DNA of 64,000 nucleotides from Cryptomeria japonica (taxonomy: Eukaryota; Streptophyta; Pinopsida; Cupressales; Cupressaceae). The notes beneath the pieces are model-generated. The model was not told the origin of the DNA, searched no databases, and was given only the letters and a program-made list of their open reading frames with translations. The position numbers were made by a program, and so were the translations under genes. This document shows positions 1-12,727 of the stretch, in pieces; within the stretch, counting starts at the first letter, position 1; the number at the start of each line of letters is the position of its first letter. Location of the stretch: NCBI RefSeq assembly GCF_030272615.1, contig NC_081408.1, forward strand, positions 198,612,841 to 198,676,840, given 5' to 3'.

Positions 1-1479
1 CTTTTCCTGGCACCTGAAATTTTGAATGTTACCCTTCCTGCCATAGGATCAAATGCATTTTATACAAAATACCAGAAACTTGCATATTTAAAAAATAATT
101 ATGGGTTATTAATGCAATCAAGTAACAGACAAAAGCCACAAAATAATTCAACTATGCAAGTAAGTCCTACAAATGTGCACATCATTGTCTAAGTGAATGC
201 AAATTTCTGCATGATTGATTGTGAATTACTGTCAACTCGAATGTGGTATGTTGTAGGCAAATGCGAATTTCTATGTGCAAATGCGTGACACCTTCCTGTG
301 CGTCCATACAAACTTTGCAAGATAGGAAAAAAAATTTTAAAAATAAAAAATTAGATGCTATTGCATTTCACATCAAGTTCACCATTGTTTTCATGCTTAA
401 AATCTGTTAGGTTAAACATAGCTAATTAGACTAAAAGGACGAATCACAAAATCCTTAAAACTAATTTAGCAACCTTAAACACAAATCAACGAAATAAATG
501 CAAAACAAGAGAATTAAACAATTAAGCTAATTGAAAACTCCCTTCAAAAGAACTGTGACTTTCATTGCTCTTCTCCATAATTTTTGGTTAATTGGGTCTC
601 ATGTGTTGCACTAGAATTCCTACATAAGATAGACAATTATTTTGAAGACTGTGATTCTAGATTGATTTGAGAAAATGACCTTGTTTATATAGATTTTCAA
701 GACAGATGGGGGGAGAATTTGAACTGAAGTGCTAATTGATAGATAACTAAATTTGATTGAATAGTTAAGTGGATTGATTGACTTGTTAACTCATTTGATT
801 GATTTGTTAACTCAATTGACTAAGTAGTCAACTAGATTGATTGGACAGTGGACTGAATAGATTAGCTAGTTGACTAAGTTGATTGAAGAGATGACTGATT
901 AGATTGATTAGTTAGAAAAGGTGATTTCGAGTGAAAAGGGGAGATTAAAGAGTTAACTGAGTTAATTGATTTGATGAATCAGTTAAGATTTTTCAACATG
1001 TGTTGTAGGATTTTTGAATTTGAAATTCAATTTCATGTAATTTGGATTTTTGAATGATGAAATGCACATGAAAGTCAATTGAAATGTGATGAAATTTAGA
1101 TTTAGTGAAATGCTAATTTGATGAAATGAAATTAATTGAAATTAGTTGAAATTCGAATTTGGGGAATTGGAAGAAAGAATTAATTAATTAATTAATTTAA
1201 ATGAAATTATTCAATCAATGGAAATAGGATTAATTAAATAATAAAGATTATTTAATTAAGGAAATAATCATAATTAATTAAATGATTAATATTAATATTT
1301 GAGAAAGGGTTAAATGATGAAATGATTAAGAAATGATAGAAATTGGATAATTAGTAAGAAAAATGAATAATGTTGATTAGGTTAGTTGAGAAGAATTAAT
1401 TAGCTTAATTAAAGAATTACTTAATTAATTTAGACGAATAATTATTGTATGATTGATGAGACATTTTTAGGTGTCTACA
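1..1479 (+). repeat. 3' part of a Ty3/gypsy-type LTR (left end not defined)
   Basis: No coding frame is visible. The block has LTR layout: an A-rich stretch near 480-530, a TATA-like box near 685 (TTTATATAG), then a G/A-rich and TTAATTAA-rich tail that stops at AGGTGTCTACA (1469-1479). The same terminal word closes other repeats in this window (24207, 34968, and a mutated form at 12658), and TGTAGAC opens LTR-like blocks at 11628 and 12728, so TGTAGAC...GTCTACA fits short inverted LTR termini. Between 720 and 900 there are loose repeats of GATTGAT and TTAACTCA. A gypsy-like gag follows about 1.2 kb downstream, so this is probably that element's 5' LTR. The left boundary is not identifiable and may lie outside the window. 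Confidence 0.5.
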
Positions 1480-2654
1480 GTGATTTTATTTCATTTTAAA
1501 TATCAAACAAACATTCTATCTGTGGTATCTTGGGTGTGTTCAAAACAAAAATTTCCAATCAACAAATCAACACCACACTTGAAACTGAAACATTAAACAT
1601 GTACTCTCATTGGTCCATCTAGCAGCACTCTTATGCCCCACATCCAGAAATCCCACAAGTTCGTGAAGAAGTCCATATATCATCATCCTGGGAAAAAGTA
1701 GTGCAACCCAAAGGTTATTTAGAAGAGGAGACGCTTCTTATGTACAAAAACTGTAAACTTTTGTTGAAACATCATACTTCTCTACATTGTTATAAAGACT
1801 TTAACAACAATCTTACAACAGAATTTGAACTTGAACCCTTGAGATTGCAAGCTCTCTTTTTTAGAAGAGCTTTATCACAACCACATAATAGAGGACAATA
1901 CATTCAACCATCTTATCTCCCAACACCATTAATCTTGCAAAGACATCTCTTCCATGTGTCTCAGATACCATTTTGTAGTTTTGATCTTTTTAGGTCCTTA
2001 CACAGTCATATCATTCTATCTTGCCACACCTTTTAGGTCCTTGCATAGTCACATCATTCCACCTAGTTGTACCTTTAATCCTTGCATTGCTTGTATCATC
2101 TCACTTATTCATACCTAATCCTTTACTTCTTTAAGATCATTGCATTCATTCCTTGCACCACATCTCTTAGTCTTTGCATCCTTTAGATTGCTTCATCTCA
2201 TTGCATATTCAACTATTGCACTTATTCATTGGTCAAAAAAATCTTAGCCTTGTATTTAGGTCACTCTTAAAAGGTCTTGAAATAAACATTGGTTATGAAT
2301 ACTCCCATATCACTTGAGGCACATCATCCTTGAGATAGGGAACATTTTAGCATCTTTGAGTTGGGTGGTCTTCTTAGAGTTCATCATCTCCTACTTGGCA
2401 CACCCTCTCTTGATCACTTGCTCTTGTGTCTATCCATCATAACACAAGTCATACCTTGCATCACAATTTCCTTCAGACCTATAGTTTCCTTGAATCCTTG
2501 TGTTTTATCATTCTAGGTTCACTGTTAGTCATCAGTACCTTATTTATAGCCTCATGTCATAAGTATACTTTCATATAGTTGAGTTTGCATTCCACCCTAA
2601 GTCTCATACATTGTCATAGCTCTAGTCCTAGGTCAAAGATTAGAACAATCGCTT
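1480..2654 (+). other. Untranslated leader between LTR and gypsy gag
   Basis: There is no convincing gene here. The stretch is rich in CTTGCAT and TCAT words and contains a 44-bp imperfect direct duplication starting at 1987 and 2031, each copy opening with TTTTAGGTCC. I could not recognise a primer-binding site just after 1479, so the assignment as an element leader rests only on position. The 111-codon open frame at 1701-2036 has no recognisable domain and is probably chance. Confidence 0.35.
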
Positions 2655-4493
2655 ATGCCTCCTAAACGAGAATCAAAATATTTCAAAATCGTATGTTTCA
2701 AGATGGATACAACCTTGAAGATTTTGAGGAAGAAGAACACATTAGCGTTGTGACTAGTGAAACAAGTGATGAAGAAATAAATCGATTCACTAGTGATGAA
2801 GTGTTTCATGATCATAGATTTACTAAACTTCTCAAAGAGGTGGTTAAATGTGATCCACAATCATACTTCAAAGACCTTGCTAACGAGGGAATTAAATTGC
2901 CACCTGATTTTGACATATCATTGCTCACATTTAATGACAAACTAAGAGCTAGTGAATCTAAACCTACAAAGAAAAACAATGATGAGAGGATAAAAGATCA
3001 CAAACATTTCTACTTGCAACTAGGATACAAGAGGTCTACAAAAATATCAAAACCTATACCTACCAATGATCCTGTTTCGAGTGAATTGAGAGCATTGAGA
3101 CAAGAGTTAGACACTCTCAAGAATAAGAAAGCATCATCACACAAGTTTTCTATTGAGGACATATGTCCCTCTCCTTTTGACCCAAGTATTCTGATGCCAC
3201 CTTTTCCTAATCATTAGGAGATACCAAAATTGGATAAGTATAGAGGAAAAGGGGACCCTAAAGATCACTTGAGAGAACTTTGCACTGCTACCTTATAATT
3301 TGCAATGGATGAAACATACCTTATGAGACTATTCCCTCATAGTCTTGGAGGAGGCGCTATGGAATGGTTTTCCCAATCACCTCCAACTATCAAATATTTC
3401 CAAAAATTGGCTGATAAGTTTATCTCACACTATGCTCACAAATACAAACATGAGGTGACCATGATGGACCTCTTCAATACCAAACAAAAACAAGGGGAAT
3501 CCTTTGTTTCATTTTTGCAAAGATGGAGACATTTAACCAAAAGAGAACCTTATGACATTCCCGATAAGAAACTTGTTGACCTCTTTTATTACAATTTAAA
3601 CAAGGAAATTGGAAGAGAACTTTTCCTCAAGTGTTTGGACACCTTTGATGAGGTCGTAGAAATGGGATTGTGAATTGAACAAACCCTTATTGATGATGGT
3701 AATATAAATATAAATGATGATGAAGATCACAAAGGCTCAAGTTCAAACCTTAAAACACCCTTTTAGGCTAAGAACAAGATTGTGGTTAATGACATAGTCA
3801 TTGACACAAAAAATGCTGAAACGTCATCATCTATTTACAACCTTAAAGGTTCATCTTCAGGCAAAAGAAAATAGGAACAAAGAAGCTTCCCTAAATGAAG
3901 TTTTATGCCATTCGGACAACCACTCAAGTCAGTATTGAAAGAACTCCTTGAGAACAATCTTATAACGTTGTCTGAAATGAGACAATATAATCGCAAGTCA
4001 AATCCCCATGGTGGAATGACGGTCACTTTTACGAATATCATAGACACAAGGGTCACAAGACTAACAATTGCAATAAACTGTGACATGTGATACAAGACCT
4101 TGATGAGGGAAGGATTTTAGTTGATGAACATACTCCTTCTGGTAACTCTGATCATGAGATGTTTAAAATTCCTTTCCCTAATCATGACAAGGATAAATGA
4201 AAGGCCCCCAAATCTAGCGATGGTGTGAATTATGCTAATGCTAAATACGACTATACCATAAATAACATGAGTGAGATCGATAATTATGTGAATTCTTTTA
4301 TTATAAAGGAGAAAGAACCTGATTCCAATGTCACCACCCATAGAGGCACACTTATCCTTAGAGGCCCTAACTCTAGACCCATTGCACCAACTCTGCAATA
4401 CAACCTTATAGAGCATTTAAGGAAGACGCCTGCACAAATTTCTATACTTGATATGCTACACCTATCCCCTGAACATAAAGATATCCTTGATAA
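2655..4493 (+). pseudogene. Degenerate Ty3/gypsy gag (capsid plus zinc-knuckle remnant)
   Basis: This is a decayed retrotransposon gag, the structural protein that packages element RNA. A possible start ATG (MPPKR) lies at 2655, and the main frame opens at 2693 after a probable frameshift. In-frame stops fall at 3215, 3296 and 3671, with more to about 3900. The 3305-3673 piece carries the plant Retrotrans_gag signature: GGGAMEWF, then a helix-rich stretch with FISHYAHKY, and QGESFVSFLQRWR. After a shift near 4010 the frame holds a zinc-knuckle-like YEYHRHKGHKTNNC, in which the first Cys appears replaced by Tyr. The reading frame then runs through TPAQISILDML and is cut at codon KDILD by the solo LTR at 4494. 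It resumes in frame at 7038. The family call as gypsy is firm; the lineage is not determined. Confidence 0.8.
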
Positions 4494-7037
4494 TGTCACG
4501 ACTCAAATTAGACCTTGGTTAGATTTATTTATTATGTCAAATACATTTTGATTAACTTTTAATAATGATAGATGATATTGTGTTGTTTAGTGATAATGAT
4601 GATGGTTAGTTATTTTATGATGATAATGTTTTAATGCTACTTTACTGTTATGATTAATAATACTTAATAATGATGTTTTATTGATATGGTGTCGTTATTT
4701 AATGATGATAAATAATAATGTTATGATGTTAATATTTTGCTAGATTTTTATGTAATGGGATCTGACGAATTTTTGTCAAGTATAAGTTGCAGGGTAACTG
4801 TCGAAGGCGGACATATGATCAAGGAGGGGTTTTTCTAGCTCGCCAGTAGCAACCTAAGTATTGGAACCTTGTGCAAAGTACCCAATTAGATAAGAAATTG
4901 GTAAATTAAATTAGGGAGTCTAAAATATATTGATAAAATAAAATAAAATAAAAATAATAATAAGGATAAATTATTAAATATACAAGTATTTAATATTACA
5001 ATCAAGCTAGAAATAATTATAAAATAATTATTTAAAAGAGAGTAAATAAATTAATTAGTTGAGTAATTAAAAAAAAATTATTTGATAATTAAATTATAAA
5101 ATATAAAATATATTTAAGATATAATATCTTATAAATACTAAAATTAGAGGACTAATTAAAATAAATATTGAGATTAATTCAAGAAATTAATTAAAATATT
5201 AATTAATAAATTTAAATAAATGATCAAGGCATGCAAAAATACAGTGTTGGAGTAAACTTATGTACTAAAAATATAGACGATATGTGAGAGCCTAATAATT
5301 AATTATTTTCTTAAAAACTAAATCTTTAACAAATTGTAATTTAATAAAATCAATTAACTATTTTGTGAGTTCTAATTTTAATAATTAGTTTTATTTTAAG
5401 AATTTAATCATGCAAACAATTAAATTTTATTTTTAGAGAATTCAATGTTTATAAATATAGGAATAAACCTGTTATTTGATCATTCCAATTCTTTTTGAGC
5501 TTCTTGTTTCGTGTGATTGTTGTGAAATCGATAAGGTAGATTGAAGAGATTGTTTAAAATTTGGGAAACGCCTGCGATTCTTCTTTCTTACAGCCAGGTT
5601 CATTTATTTTACATATTTTAATGAGTCTTTATTTGATCTTTTTCTTTTAAAATTGGGTATTGTGGATTTAATGCTAGTTTGTTTGATGTGTCAGTTGTGT
5701 TGTCAACACCTTCTTCTTAATTTATCATAAAAAGTAGAAACTGGGTTTTTAGGAAATTTGCTGGGTTTTTGCGTTTCCAATATTTTTAGTTACTGTGAAA
5801 ATTTCAGAGAAATTGGGATCTGAGTTTTTAAGAAAAGACTGAAACATTATGACTGTATTTGGAAAGTCTTGATAGTGGTAAATTCTAACTTAAATAGAGA
5901 TTCTTAATTTAGAATTATTGAAAATATTAAAATTTAATTTTGATTTGAGGAAATTATATTATAAAGGGAAAATTTATAAAAATCTATAAAGAAAACATAT
6001 AATAATATTATTCTGACATTAATCTGCGGAGGGTTAATTATTTTTCTGTCTATGAGGGATGATTATGGAATGAGAGTGCTTGTTTATGGGCTAACCAGGG
6101 AAGGGTTGTTTTCTTCACCTCCCCAATAGGGTAATGATGGCCATCATATTTATTTATTTATTTTTCTCCCTGCCATAACACATGTAGTTAGTTCAACCAG
6201 GATGGGTTGTTAGTTCTACATGATTGCACAGGATTCCTTTACTACCAGTTGGTACCGGCTTGCTAGGATACTTCGTCGTGAGGGACGGGAGCTTATCAAG
6301 AGCACTGGGAAGCTTATGCTTCATTTGGTTGGGTGGATAAAATGCCTGGGTCATATGTCTGTCATTCAGTTTGCGAGAGGAGGTTATCTAGGTCAAACGG
6401 AGGTGACACATCCAGAGACAAAGAAAGTCAGAGATTCCAGATAAAATTTTATGTAATAATTAAAGATGTATATTTTATTTCATTGTAAAGACCAGAATGG
6501 TCACATGTAGAGGTTATGAAAAAGAACCTATAAAGGTCACATGATGTAAAGCGACAAGAAGTCTCCATGCAATGTAACTGACAAAGAAAAGAAGAAGAAA
6601 AAAAGGCTACTAACATACTAACCCACTAACATTCATGATTTACTTTCTTAGATTAGTTTTCATTTATGCATGCATGCATGGTCATATTTAATTATCTGGT
6701 AGATTATTTAATTATGAGTTTTTGCATGTTAATTTAATTCGTAATAATTTCATGCATATGATTTATGCTACTCATGCGCACATGTAACTCGACATCGTAA
6801 CTAATTATGGTTTGCATTCTATTGGACCTCATGCGTAATTTTAGATTGTTATTGTTCGCATGCACATTTAATTCCTACATGTTCTTTATGAGTTGCGTGG
6901 TTGTTCAGTTACTTATCTATTACTTGCATGTTAATAATTATTGCTTTTGCATGTGCAATAATGGTTAATTTAATAATTAATTAAAACAGTGAGTTTAAGT
7001 TTGGTTTAACTAGGGTCAGGACAAGCGAGTCCTTACA
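4494..7037. mobile_element. Solo LTR, 2,544 bp, inserted between gypsy gag and protease
   Basis: The block starts TGTCACGACTCAAA and ends GAGTCCTTACA, the TG...CA form of an LTR. It is flanked by a perfect 5-bp target-site duplication GATAA at 4489-4493 and 7038-7042. Deleting it plus one duplication copy joins the gag frame (codon starting 4489) to the protease frame (starting 7038) with no shift, giving K-D-I-L-D-K-L-L across the joint. There are no internal protein domains. The interior is very AT-rich (about 4900-5500) with short open frames that I consider chance. This is the expected product of recombination between the two LTRs of an inserted element. The family was not identified beyond the TGTCACG start common to plant gypsy LTRs. 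Confidence 0.85.
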
Positions 7038-8054
7038 GATAAATTGCTCGCTATTGCTACAATGCCTATAGACCTACATGTAGATAAATTTCAAGCTATG
7101 GTGGGACATATTGCCTTCCCTCATACCCTCACTTTCACCAAAAATGATGACTCATCCATGCAATAGCCACATAATGCACCCTTACACATTGAAGTCCTTG
7201 TTCACATAGTCAATATCAAGCGAGTTATGATAGATGGAGAAGTAGGTCTTAATATTTGTACTCTAAAATTAATTAGAGAGCTTGGGTTCACTAAAAGTGT
7301 AGTTGATACGAAGAAAAAGATTATGATAAAGGCACATGATGAAGAGGAACACTCATCTAAGGGATTAGTTACACTGCCTATCAAAGTGGGACATGTGGTG
7401 AAGGATGTGGTTTGCCAAGTCCTTGATCTCCCCTTAACCTATAAAATTCTCCTTGGAAGGCCACAAATCCATGAAGTGCAAGTTGTACCCTCTACATACC
7501 ATCAGTGCATCAAATTTATGCATAATGGTGTCAAAATTACAATACCAACAGATCCAAATCCTTTTATGTATTGCAATAATCTAAGCTCTAAGACTAAATC
7601 CACAATTCCTAGCAATCGCGAAGTACCTACTTCTCAAGCGTATGTTGAACCTAAGTCTTTGAAAGCATGCACATCCAAATCTAATGATATCGAGATTAGA
7701 ATATAGGTGAAAGAACTTAAAGTGGAAGAATATTTTATGAGTCATGCTCTTTACATCGAAAAGTTACCAAAATATCCTCAAACTTATGGTAGACTAAAAA
7801 TGAAATGTGAAGCTCCATATGATGAAAAGGTAGAACAAGATAATCCAAATTATCAAGTAATTGGGTATGAATCACCTAATGTTGTGTTTACTAATCCTAA
7901 ATCAAAATCTCCTCTAGAGGTGCAAGCAACTCTTGATATCAATATTCTTGATAGTGATTCCAACAAAGAACCATTGAATATATCGCCAACCCTTTTGAGA
8001 ACTCATATAACCTTACCATCTCATCCTCTCCTTCCATTTACACTTCTCTCCTAG
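7038..8054 (+). pseudogene. Degenerate gypsy aspartic protease domain and spacer
   Basis: This continues the gag frame after the solo LTR: DKLLAIATMPIDLHVDKF, then a conserved plant gypsy stretch with PLHIEV, the protease core VMIDGEVGLNICT and LGRPQIHEVQVVPST. The catalytic D-[ST]-G motif of retroviral-type proteases reads D-G-E here, so the enzyme is either dead or of the divergent plant type written D-G-G. In-frame stops include one near 7164 and TAG at 7704-7706; the same frame runs on to TAG at 8052-8054 as a hydrophilic spacer. The neighbours are gag upstream and a basic tail downstream. No reverse transcriptase follows, so this element could not move by itself. Confidence 0.75.
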
Positions 8055-8056
8055 AC

Positions 8057-8362
8057 TTGGATCAACAAGAATCACAAAGGCCCTTACTTATCAGAGATCA
8101 AGAATCAAGTTGTGAAAAGAAAAATTCAAAAGTAAAAAATAAGAAAAAGTCTTCTACTCCAAATCAAAATCAAAATCTATTTGACTCTACAAAAAGAAAA
8201 GTCAAGGATAAAAATCCTATGAAGAAAGAAGAACATGAATTTATCTCCCCTAATGCTAAAATAATTGGGGGCAAAAGTTCCAAAATTACAAGTCAAAAAG
8301 CATATTTGTTGATCCTAAGTCTCCATCATGCCATGTTACTTTCACTTTTTTCACACTCATAA
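8057..8362 (+). pseudogene. Lysine-rich tail of the gypsy polyprotein, frame-shifted
   Basis: This is a 101-codon open stretch in a different frame from the protease spacer that ends 3 bp earlier. It opens with a TTG, not an ATG, so it is read as a frameshifted continuation rather than a separate gene. It is strongly basic and low in complexity (runs of KNSKVKNKKKS and KRKVKDKN), as seen in linker regions of gypsy polyproteins. No catalytic motif is visible. It could be chance translation of an A-rich region. Confidence 0.35.
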
Positions 8363-9756
8363 TCCTTCATTCCGCATTCATTTTTTCCACACATCCATCC
8401 CCTCTTGGCAATACGTCATTGTAAAGTGGAAAATTGGATCCTAGTGGTTCCCCACCTAGGAGAGAGAAAGCAAACCACTAGAATTATTTTCACTTGGGAG
8501 ATACTTTACATTCCAAAGAGGGGCTTGAATCCACTAGATTCAAATCCAAGGAGAATAAGGATTTGAATACCAAGTGGATTGCAAGGGTTGGAATGTCATT
8601 TACCCTCTTTTGTAAATAAATATGTTGACTTGTTGACTATGTAGAAAAAGGAGACAAAAATAGATGAAATAGGGAGTTACTGGTTTAGGATCGCGCTGTA
8701 ACTTCAGATCTGAGATGTTTAGATTGATACAGATCTCTCCAAAAAATCTGCGTGCCAAAAAGGGTTTTTCCGTCTCTGCAAATGAAGTCCAAACCTACAA
8801 TTACAGTTGCGCACCTGCAACCTACAAACAAAAAAGAAGGGAAGAAGGGATGTGGATAGGGGTTTGCCTCAGTCAAACCCCAGTTGAGGAATCAACCTTG
8901 AAAGACAGTAATTGCAAATTCTTAAATGTAAATAATGAAAATGTACACCTTGTAGATCTGCAAATGATTGGTGATTGTTGCTTTGCTTCTTGAATGTAAT
9001 CATAAATGTTGTATGAAATGGCATTTAACAGGAAAAAACCCTAACACACACACACACGTACTTGCAAATGAATGTTGTAATGTTTCTCCAATGGATGAAT
9101 GAAGAAGACACATGAAGAAGAGAACTTGATAGATGCCTAAAGACTTGAATACTTGATGATGATAATGGAGACCTTCTGCTTGAATTTTGTTTATTCTTAT
9201 GTATGCTTGTATATTAGAGAACTAGATCCTCTTTTATACTAAGCTAGGAGAATTATTTTTCATCTCACTGAAGATCGACATTGGAGGATTTAAGTCCCTG
9301 ACAAGCAAATTAGGTTCAAGGGTCAGATGCAGCCATCCTAGGGCCACCTTAAGAGGGAGGATAGGGGTGCCATGCCCCTGTCCAAGGGGGACAAGGGTGC
9401 CACGCCCCTTTCCTACCCTATTTTGGGGCCTAGACAGGGTCTCAAGGTGTCATCAAGGCTGAGATGGGAGAAGACTCAAGATGAAGGTGCAGAGAGAGGT
9501 CTCAGTCAAGTAGAGAAGTGCAGTCGCATAGGTGAGGGCCTAAGATGTGGTCGAAATTATGAGGGTCGCAATTTTATGATGCTACAGTCACATCAATGGA
9601 CCTTTTGCAAAAATTCCTCAAAGGGCTTTTCTATCAAAGTTACCCAAACCTCTTTAGTTGATATGCATATGGGCCTATGTGGGACACACATTAGTAATTC
9701 TACTTTAGTAGGTTCCAGATAAAGATACACATCATCCAGTCAAATACTAAGTTTCT
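8363..9756. other. Rearranged region where gypsy RT/RNase H/integrase should be
   Basis: No reverse transcriptase, RNase H or integrase motif is found in any frame. The stretch contains a purine-rich CCAAAGAGGGG near 8512-8522, a short CA microsatellite near 9047-9056, a TATA-like TTTTATACT near 9233, and a direct repeat of GGGTGCCA(T/C)GCCCC near 9366 and 9392. These features would fit a fragment of another LTR that replaced the pol core, but I could not find matched ends or a target-site duplication. The open frames at 8715-8993 and 9372-9722 match nothing I know. Confidence 0.3.
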
Positions 9757-9921
9757 TAGCAAGATCGAGAAAAGGAAAAATGCAAGTTCAAACAAAATTG
9801 GCTAGATCCATACATCATTACTATGACATATGGATCAGAAGCATATCAACCAGTTACTTCAGAAGGTGAACCACTTGAAGATCCAATCAACAACATTCAC
9901 CTTCGCAGGTTTTACACTTGA
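9757..9921 (+). pseudogene. C-terminal remnant of a gypsy pol polyprotein
   Basis: The frame ending in TGA at 9919-9921 reads KFKQNWLDPYII, then YGSEAYQ, GEPLEDPIN and NIHLRRFYT. This is the characteristic C-terminal end of plant Ty3/gypsy integrases of the Tat/Athila type (KFxPxWxGPYxV ... GAYxL ... PINGxxLKRFY). Upstream in frame there is a stop at 9757-9759. It shows the gypsy element once carried a full pol, which was later deleted or replaced between about 8363 and 9756. Downstream is the usual A-rich post-pol region. Confidence 0.75.
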
Positions 9922-11627
9922 GCATTTTAGAGATTTTCTTTAAAAGACTTGAAAAATACAAAAACATGAGAAAAAAAACTGAAAAAAATATTAAAAAATG
10001 AGAAAAAGACCTAAAAAAAATTGTCACTTTGGTGAAAACCTAGCAAATAGGCACCTTCTAACACAAAAATAAGAGTGAAAAATGAAAAAAAGAAAAGAAA
10101 AATAAATTCGTCCACTAGTCAAAACCTAGAAAACAAGCACCTTGGGCAAGTACCATGGTGAAAAATAGGCAACCGGTGCCATGTGTAGAGACTTCGTTCC
10201 TCTCTCTATCAGTGCTCTACTTGATCATTCCCATCCATATCCTTTCACATCATAATAACCTTTCCACCCCCATCATAGCTTGTGGATTGTTTTGCATAAT
10301 TTGAACGCATGTTGCTCTTGCATACTAAGCTAGTCTTATCCCTCACTGGGGCATCTCGTCAACTTATTAGTGGGTTGGGATAGTTGGCATCTCATGGTCA
10401 GAGGAACTATCTTCTAAAATATCCTTAAAAAATCATAAAATATCCTGAAAAAAATCCTAAAAATCATAGAATGTCCTGAACCTAAAAATCCTAAAATGTC
10501 TTGAAAAAATCCTAAAACTCGTAAAACTTTTCGTCAAAATCCAAAAACATTTAATAAGCATTACAAAGACACAAACACTTTAGATGAGCATGCAAATTTG
10601 AACTTCAACGAAATCATGACATGATGAGACTACAATTGAGCAGACATAGAAACACCCTATCGACTTACCAAAACCAAACTTATTAACTGTGAAAAAAAAC
10701 CACTTTGGCAAAAAGCATATTGTCAGTATGTTTGATTATTTATTTTGATTGTTTCTGATTTTATTTTTGGTGATATGTATTTTAGCTTTTCGGGATGTCT
10801 TTGAGTAGAGATTTTATCTCCAAGATGTCTTTGACTAGACATGCGAGGATGGGGCATCTTCACCTGTTTGCTGCTTGTGGATTATTGTTCCTTAGTAATA
10901 TGATGACTCTTCTTAGGACATGACCATCTAAGATCATTGAGGACATAATGGTATGATGCAAATTGAGGCAATCATTTCTTGTTTGATGGGTTTTCTTTCA
11001 TGCAACTGGTATGTAACTTTGTCTAGGTCTAATCCATATCTAGATGAGCTTTATCTTTTGCTATAATAAGCTCGATGATGATATAAGCACTCAAAAAGGC
11101 ACAAGAATTCTCATCACTTTCATATCCTCTTTCTCATCACTTTTCTCCTTTCATCCCCCCTTTCATCTCTCTTTTTCATCATTTATTTCATCATCTTCTT
11201 CATTCTTCTCATTACAGCAAGATCAAACAACCACCTGCTTTATCCAAAAAATGTATGTCTCTGAAGCTTCAATTGCTTTATCAAATTAATCAGCTTGCTT
11301 CTTTAAATATCAATGCTCCTAGATCAATCAATCAATCCTTGAATCACCTTATCTTGCGCTATCATCTTAATCAACTCAATTAGTTTAAACAACTTATCAA
11401 CCTGGCTATACTATTCATTTCCATCAATTGTTCAGTTACGCCTCATCAATTGTGCATTTCCATCAAATGTACATCTCAACTTAATCACTTGCACAATATC
11501 AATCATCCAATCATTTTCTCGTCATTTATCAAGAGATCAATCTATTTGATCAATCTCTTGAGGGGGCATATCATATCAATCACCATCCTTACCAAGATGT
11601 CTCTGGGGTATTATCGTGCCTGTGAAG
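9922..11627 (+). other. Post-pol untranslated region of the gypsy element
   Basis: Non-coding. It opens A-rich and contains two copies of a GTGAAAACCTAGCAAA/GTCAAAACCTAGAAAA-type word followed by AGGCACCTT or AAGCACCTT (near 10030 and 10118), a motif commonly seen after pol in plant Tat-type gypsy elements. From 10410 to 10545 there is a short-period repeat of ATCCTAAAA/TCCTGAAAA. A purine tract TTGAGGGGGCATA lies near 11558, about 60 bp before the next LTR-like block. The 11044-11289 and 11450-11632 open frames are low-complexity and not credible genes. Confidence 0.4.
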
Positions 11628-12658
11628 TGTAGACCTACAGCTGCAACACAAAACACTCAATAGATCATTAAAAGCATGGTTAATGAATTAAAAGCAAAGA
11701 AAGATAAAACCATAGCTAAGCGATCTATCGCCTCCTACTAAATGCGAGTATGAATTTTGCTCTCAGATCTGGTTAGGCAAATTCTAGTGACTTGACTACA
11801 CCTAGATGGAGGATTTAAATGATACATTCAAGCTAGCAATGATAATGATTAATCTACATTATTCCATGATTATGCTAGAAAATATGCTATAATGATGCAA
11901 TTAAGCTATGATAACAATGCTCAAATGATAAACTAAGAACTATTATGCCTATAGTATCAATGCATGAAATGCAAATGTGATGGGATGATTATTGCTCCAA
12001 AATGGGATCTATTTATAGGATTTCCAAGGCCAGGGTTGAGGTGGCAGGAATCAACGATCAAGATTAAGTCTGAAGATATCAAGGGTGAGATTGGAGGTGG
12101 TTGAAAAAGAGGTTGGATGAAAGGGGACAATTGGAGGTTGGTAGGAGAAGGGGTTGGATGAAAGGGGACAATGTCATCTTCATGTTGACAAGTGTCAAGA
12201 AGCTTTGCTCATGAGAGGGCAAAGTGTCCAAGGAAAGGGGACATGGTGGTTAGATGTGCAAGCTAAGATGGGGTTAATTAAACCCAAGGTTAGATGGAAT
12301 GGGTTAGGTTAGAGGGATGGTTAGGTTAGGTGGTCAGAAGTTAGGAGAATTTGAATTTAAAAATTCAAATAATAGGAAAAGGCTAATTAATTCCAGCAAC
12401 TCATTATTGATTTGTTTTAATTAATTAGGAGATTTAGAAGAAATGAATTTGATGGGGGGGATTAATTAATTTGAATTAATTAATCAAAGGGAATAATGAA
12501 AATGAACCTATTAAATAAATCCTTAGATTTATTAATAAGTAAATGAAAGGGGGAATTTAATCAAATTGCTTAGTGAATTCAATTAAATTAGGAAGGAGGA
12601 TTAATTAAATAATTGCTTATTTAATTAATTATCTTCAAACCATTTTTAGGTGTATACA
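11628..12658 (+). repeat. LTR-like block with both termini (probable solo LTR, 1,031 bp)
   Basis: It starts TGTAGACC and ends AGGTGTATACA; the end is one base off the GTCTACA that would mirror the start. The interior is LTR-like: a TATA-like box CTATTTATAGG near 12010, a purine-rich middle (12030-12350) and a TTAATTAA-rich tail. It sits about 70 bp before the polypurine tract and LTR start at 12728, suggesting insertion into the 3' end of the gypsy element. No convincing target-site duplication was found (TGAAG before, GGTAT after), which lowers confidence. Confidence 0.5.
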
Positions 12659-12707
12659 GGTATATATCAACCGATCATTTTTTTTGAAACAACGCGATAG
12701 GCTACAT

Positions 12708-12727
12708 TGTCTCAAAGAGGGGCAAAA
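12708..12727 (+). other. Polypurine tract before an LTR start
   Basis: CAAAGAGGGGCAAAA sits immediately upstream of TGTAGACATAAAA at 12728. A purine tract abutting the LTR is the priming site for plus-strand synthesis in LTR retrotransposons, and this form with AGAGGGGCAAAA is typical of plant gypsy elements. It marks 12728 as an LTR 5' end. Confidence 0.65.

Noticed and set aside
1701-2036. 111-codon open frame in the gypsy leader
   Set aside because: No Met codon at its start (TTG), no domain, and overlaps a 44-bp tandem duplication.
9047-9056. CA microsatellite as a functional element
   Set aside because: Only about five repeats; ordinary simple sequence.
11623-12663. Target-site duplication around the LTR-like block at 11628-12658
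   Set aside because: Flanks are TGAAG and GGTAT; a GGTAT also occurs 16 bp before the TGTAGACC start, but that spacing does not fit a clean insertion.
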